46,297 bases of DNA, taken from Phycisphaerales bacterium (GTDB lineage Bacteria > Planctomycetota > Phycisphaerae > Phycisphaerales > SM1A02). The notes below the pieces were generated by a model that was given only the letters and a program-made list of their open reading frames with translations, searched no databases and was not told the DNA's origin. Positions within the stretch are counted from its first letter, which is position 1; every line of letters starts with the position of its first letter. Made by a program: the position numbers and the translations under genes. Location: the NCBI GenBank assembly GCA_014238785.1, contig JABAAL010000021.1, forward strand, positions 1-46,297, in the 5' to 3' direction. This document shows, piece by piece, positions 44,701 through 46,297 of this stretch.

Positions 44701-44963
44701 ACTTGCAGTTTGAAGAACCAAACCAACAAGTTGCTGACGGGTTTATTCGCGATTTCATTTTCTTCTGCGATGGCTGGGTAAAAGATGGCGATTGGAACAC
44801 CGTTGACTCGAGAACGGTTGGCCCATTACCATTTCATACGATGCCTGGTTACCCCTACCCAGCAGAAGGGCGCCCTGAATCACTCCTGCCTTCACATTCT
44901 GATTGGCAAAACTTTCATACTCGCTACATCACCCCCACACCCTTTCGTGATGCACTAAAATAA
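41763..44963 (+). CDS. Giant TPR / FG-GAP / UnbV-type lipoprotein
   Basis: A 1066-residue exported lipoprotein (lipobox ALLHC, Cys about 17). Residues about 30-220 are TPR repeats (NLALAYIDSGMMKEASEKL, then YANQGLVALRQNKLEEAKILL). Residues about 300-550 hold FG-GAP-like calcium repeats: DADQDGDLDL, DIDEDGAVDV, DFNNDGWMDI, DIDNDTNLDI and DADLDGDLDF. An ASPIC/UnbV-like segment (DAIRVVWPNGVPQET, about 610-625) follows. The last ~400 residues are beta-rich, without a family I recognise (carbohydrate-binding-like WKIVIP and LEIYWDR). It could be a cell-surface scaffold or recipient for the modifying enzymes encoded upstream, which is inference. TPR plus VCBS plus UnbV is a known planctomycete combination. 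Confidence 0.85.
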   Translation: MMKLILCLLCAIALLHCTGTDAETKKQDAQSLRNRNLALAYIDSGMMKEASEKLANLESLLPKEAFVYANQGLVALRQNKLEEAKILLKKADRLAPNTPEVALLRGEVAMLVGEFEASIQILETAVLANPKNIRLRWARKDSIKHLEVIVDALPLNITARLALIKEQLKLEQFDGARNNLLTLQEQGMLQDEQAMGLFSGALKQIDDEKARVARAQVIGLDNVLKPTRAWQHSQLEVAGPPGTVGHPLRKFVNTIVPEWNQPKAKPVTFSKVQDSVLPAGKKRILLVESPTQSELVTMSDLHTLLSVPIDWNNDRKLDVIGGTAKGRVYVYGGETLLEENGTAIKTLMPWDADQDGDLDLLVTRDKTFLLQNNGDETVTVRKLDSPPLRSTHIIDIDEDGAVDVVGIGEDGNLVLLKNERSGNIHAVTDIMPTTVLYDLEVGDFNNDGWMDIAYLENGEAVIGENNHENHFSPQRIGGFGISIDVADIDNDTNLDIIVGGETFKILLASGETVTVPAIGELQIVDADLDGDLDFITNGTEYAIWHQDGAPKENEFQKIILEAILEGGQRNNSLAVGGFVEVNSGGTYQKHLITGPMTHIGLGGKSADAIRVVWPNGVPQETIEPEPNQVFTEVQILKGSCPFLATSNSDGSWEFVTDLLWRSPLGLKINSQTVPPIAATQDWVKVRSDQLHSRDGIYELAITAQLWETHFIDEIKMIAIDHPIGTEIFVDERFVAPVPPAYQLYTYDRIQTPVGATDQNGRDVLDFINIRDGNRLGGFKKGPYQGLAEDHHVEIILGEIDDTKGVDIIAQGWVRPTDTSVNVASSQGNTPAPKAIEISVPDGSGGWKIVIPNAGFPAGKRKTIILEIPPKSFVDGDTRIRITTNLEIYWDRLAFATKSKTATQTIPIDLQSADLGYMGFPFMSRTDVDAPNIPDYNDIRFGNAWRDLEGYYTRYGAVEELITGIKPDDRYVIMNAGDAMYLQFEEPNQQVADGFIRDFIFFCDGWVKDGDWNTVDSRTVGPLPFHTMPGYPYPAEGRPESLLPSHSDWQNFHTRYITPTPFRDALK

Positions 44964-44982
44964 TGCATCCTAGGAGCTTTGT

Positions 44983-45933
44983 ATGAAAATTTCAGTTATT
45001 GACCCAATTACAGCCGCATGGAACCACATGGTTCGAATTCTATTCAAACCGTTCGCTTTTAAAAAATGGCTTGCACTAGGGTTCTGTGCATTCCTCGCCC
45101 AGTGTGGAGAACAAGGAGGAATCCACTCTAACAGTTTTTCAAATCAAAGTACTGGAAACAGTTTTGAAGAAGGCAAGGTATGGATTGATGCCAACTTTGG
45201 ACTCTTTCTTGCCATTCTACTAACTGGCGTCGGTATTATCATTCTGGTGAGCCTTTTGATTACGTGGCTTTCAAGCCGCGGGAAATTTATGCTATTAGAT
45301 GATATCGTAAAAAATCGGGATGCAATAAAAGAACCTTGGAATGAATATAAAACCGAAGGGAACAGTTTGTTTTTGTTTTCAGTCGTAACCGGCCTTGCAC
45401 TTTTCTTTGGGCTAGCGCTCATCGGAGGACTTGCTACGTTAATTGCCCTTCCAGATATTCAAAATGAAACCTTTAGTACATCTGCCATTACCGCCATTGT
45501 TGTTGGCGGGCCCCTTCTCTTTCTTTACATCCTTGCATGTATTGCCTTCTCGTTCATTGTAAAAGTTTTGATGGTTCCAGCGATGTATTTAAAACGGGTT
45601 CGTGCCATCCAAGGGTGGAAAATTGCTTGGAGCCAATTATTCAAAGGACATGTAGGATCCTCTATCTTGCTCCTACTCATGATGTTTCTTCTGGCAATAG
45701 GGAGCAGCACGGTTGCCATGTTTACCATTTGCGCAACGTGCTGTATTGCAGCCTTGCCGTATGTAAGTTCGGTTGTCCTATTGCCGATTACGGTCTTCTT
45801 CGTTTGTTACGCACTTTGTTATATCCAGCAATTTGGAGATGAATGGACATTCTTCAAGAGTATGTGCCGTTACTGCAACTACGATCTAGAGGGACTTGAC
45901 GAAGGAAGTATATGCCCCGAGTGTGGGAAGTAA
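44983..45933 (+). CDS. Multi-pass membrane protein with C-terminal zinc ribbon
   Basis: A 316-residue inner-membrane protein. It has about six hydrophobic stretches (about 24-40, 73-94, 130-155, 168-200, 222-250, 255-285), preceded by IDPITAAWNHMVRILFKPF, a pattern of glycerophosphoryl-diester-phosphodiesterase-membrane or DUF4013-like integral proteins. The C-terminus carries CRYCNYDLEGLDEGSICPECG (parts at about 294-314), a CxxC/CxxC zinc ribbon whose CxYDLxGL phrasing is a hallmark of Phycisphaerae proteins. TAGGAG is eight bases upstream. Only 19 bases separate it from the lipoprotein gene, so it belongs to that unit. Function unknown. Confidence 0.78.
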   Translation: MKISVIDPITAAWNHMVRILFKPFAFKKWLALGFCAFLAQCGEQGGIHSNSFSNQSTGNSFEEGKVWIDANFGLFLAILLTGVGIIILVSLLITWLSSRGKFMLLDDIVKNRDAIKEPWNEYKTEGNSLFLFSVVTGLALFFGLALIGGLATLIALPDIQNETFSTSAITAIVVGGPLLFLYILACIAFSFIVKVLMVPAMYLKRVRAIQGWKIAWSQLFKGHVGSSILLLLMMFLLAIGSSTVAMFTICATCCIAALPYVSSVVLLPITVFFVCYALCYIQQFGDEWTFFKSMCRYCNYDLEGLDEGSICPECGK

Positions 45934-45936
45934 GGA

Positions 45937-46297
45937 TCACTTCTTCTGAAAAACGCGCACCCAGTCGACCAACATATGGTCTGGAAATTCTTCTTCGTTG
46001 ATTCTCGTTGCTTCTCCAACTGAGGTGAGTAATGACAAAATAATGTATTCGTCGTGTTTTGATACGGCTTTTGCAGTTCGCCACGTTTCCGTTCCATTGA
46101 TGTAGAAGATATATTCTTCAGGTGTCCAAAGCATTGAATACACATGAAACTCTGTGTCTACTGTCTCGATTACAGGGTTTGTTTTTAAGTTACCCGATCC
46201 TATAGATTTTTTATCTTTCGAGCCATACTTATTCCAATGCAGATTTTGACTTAGTGCACCCTTCCGTCCAAAGTATTCAATAATGTCAATTTCCGTA
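45937..46297 (-). CDS. GH16-family glycanase, C-terminal fragment (cut by window edge)
   Basis: The minus-strand frame is open to the right edge and shows the last 119 residues. It begins with the GH16 catalytic motif EIDIIE (nucleophile Glu, Asp, acid/base Glu; family ExDxxE), followed by FHVYSMLWTPEEYIFYINGTE, the WT...I.FYVDG-type strand pair of the family. It ends HMLVDWVRVFQKK, as laminarinase- or agarase-type enzymes do. It cleaves beta-glucans or beta-galactans; the exact substrate needs the missing N-terminal part. With the fucosidase it points to algal polysaccharide use. It converges on the preceding gene, with three bases between stops. Confidence 0.87.
   Translation of the reverse strand, partial: TEIDIIEYFGRKGALSQNLHWNKYGSKDKKSIGSGNLKTNPVIETVDTEFHVYSMLWTPEEYIFYINGTETWRTAKAVSKHDEYIILSLLTSVGEATRINEEEFPDHMLVDWVRVFQKK

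Noticed and set aside
1..46297. tRNA, rRNA, CRISPR array, insertion sequence or prophage
   Set aside because: No cloverleaf-like, direct-repeat-spacer, transposase or phage structural signature was seen by eye; a dedicated tRNA/CRISPR scan was not possible.

Overview
The window looks like chromosome from an AT-leaning, Gram-negative member of the Planctomycetota, most likely a marine Phycisphaerae-type lineage. This is inferred from gene content, not from a marker gene. The clues are: a protein ending in a C-terminal CxxC...CxxC ribbon with the 'CRYCNYDLEGL' signature; a filamentous-haemagglutinin TpsA with its TpsB; FG-GAP/UnbV-type and haem-binding-domain proteins; a halogenase-like flavoprotein; and a decayed planctomycete-style dockerin tail. 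No rRNA, tRNA, CRISPR array, phage or IS element was recognised.

Layout. (1) 1-4244, minus: a two-partner secretion pair, tpsB then tpsA, with tpsA running off the left edge. (2) 4523-8932, plus: an ABC exporter and a lipoprotein secretin read as one uninterrupted frame. (3) 8939-11650, minus: a GH29 alpha-L-fucosidase and a family 2 glycosyltransferase. (4) 11767-18440, plus: a Cys-rich secreted protein, a TolC-type lipoprotein, a HlyD-type adaptor, a MacB/LolD-type ATPase, two FtsX-type permeases and a lipoprotein, forming an envelope-spanning efflux system. (5) 18472-20589, minus: a transglutaminase-esterase fusion. (6) 20682-23693, plus: a YchF-like GTPase, a methyltransferase, two small membrane proteins and a haem-binding protein. 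(7) 23703-37971: a phenylacetyl-CoA catabolic island. It holds an FlK-like thioesterase, paaF, paaG, paaH, a thiolase, paaA, a double-domain paaB, paaC, paaD and a complete 2-oxoacid dehydrogenase complex (E1alpha, E1beta, E2, E3) on the plus strand. PaaN and paaY converge on it from the minus strand. (8) 38303-45933, plus: a five-gene overlapping unit with an asparagine-synthetase-like protein, a radical SAM protein, a halogenase-like flavoprotein, a giant TPR/FG-GAP/UnbV lipoprotein and a zinc-ribbon membrane protein. (9) 45937-46297, minus: the C-terminal end of a GH16 glycanase.

How the genes work together. In the PAA island, PaaA/B/C/D would epoxidise phenylacetyl-CoA. PaaG would isomerise the epoxide, PaaN would oxidise the ring-opened aldehyde, and PaaF, PaaH and the thiolase would carry out beta-oxidation. 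PaaY and the FlK-like thioesterase could release trapped CoA. No phenylacetate-CoA ligase (PaaK) or reductase (PaaE) is visible, but a full 2-oxoacid dehydrogenase sits inside the island. This suggests that phenylpyruvate (from phenylalanine) may be converted directly to phenylacetyl-CoA.

Two sequence-level patterns stand out. First, many genes at transcription-unit heads have a TATAAT-like hexamer ending 6-7 nt before the start codon and no Shine-Dalgarno sequence, consistent with leaderless mRNAs; operon-internal genes use SD motifs or ATGA overlaps. Second, two unrelated minus-strand promoters (for 18472-20589 and paaN) carry the same G/C-rich palindromic element directly abutting the -10 box. 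The best candidate for an undescribed system is the five-gene unit at 38303-45933.
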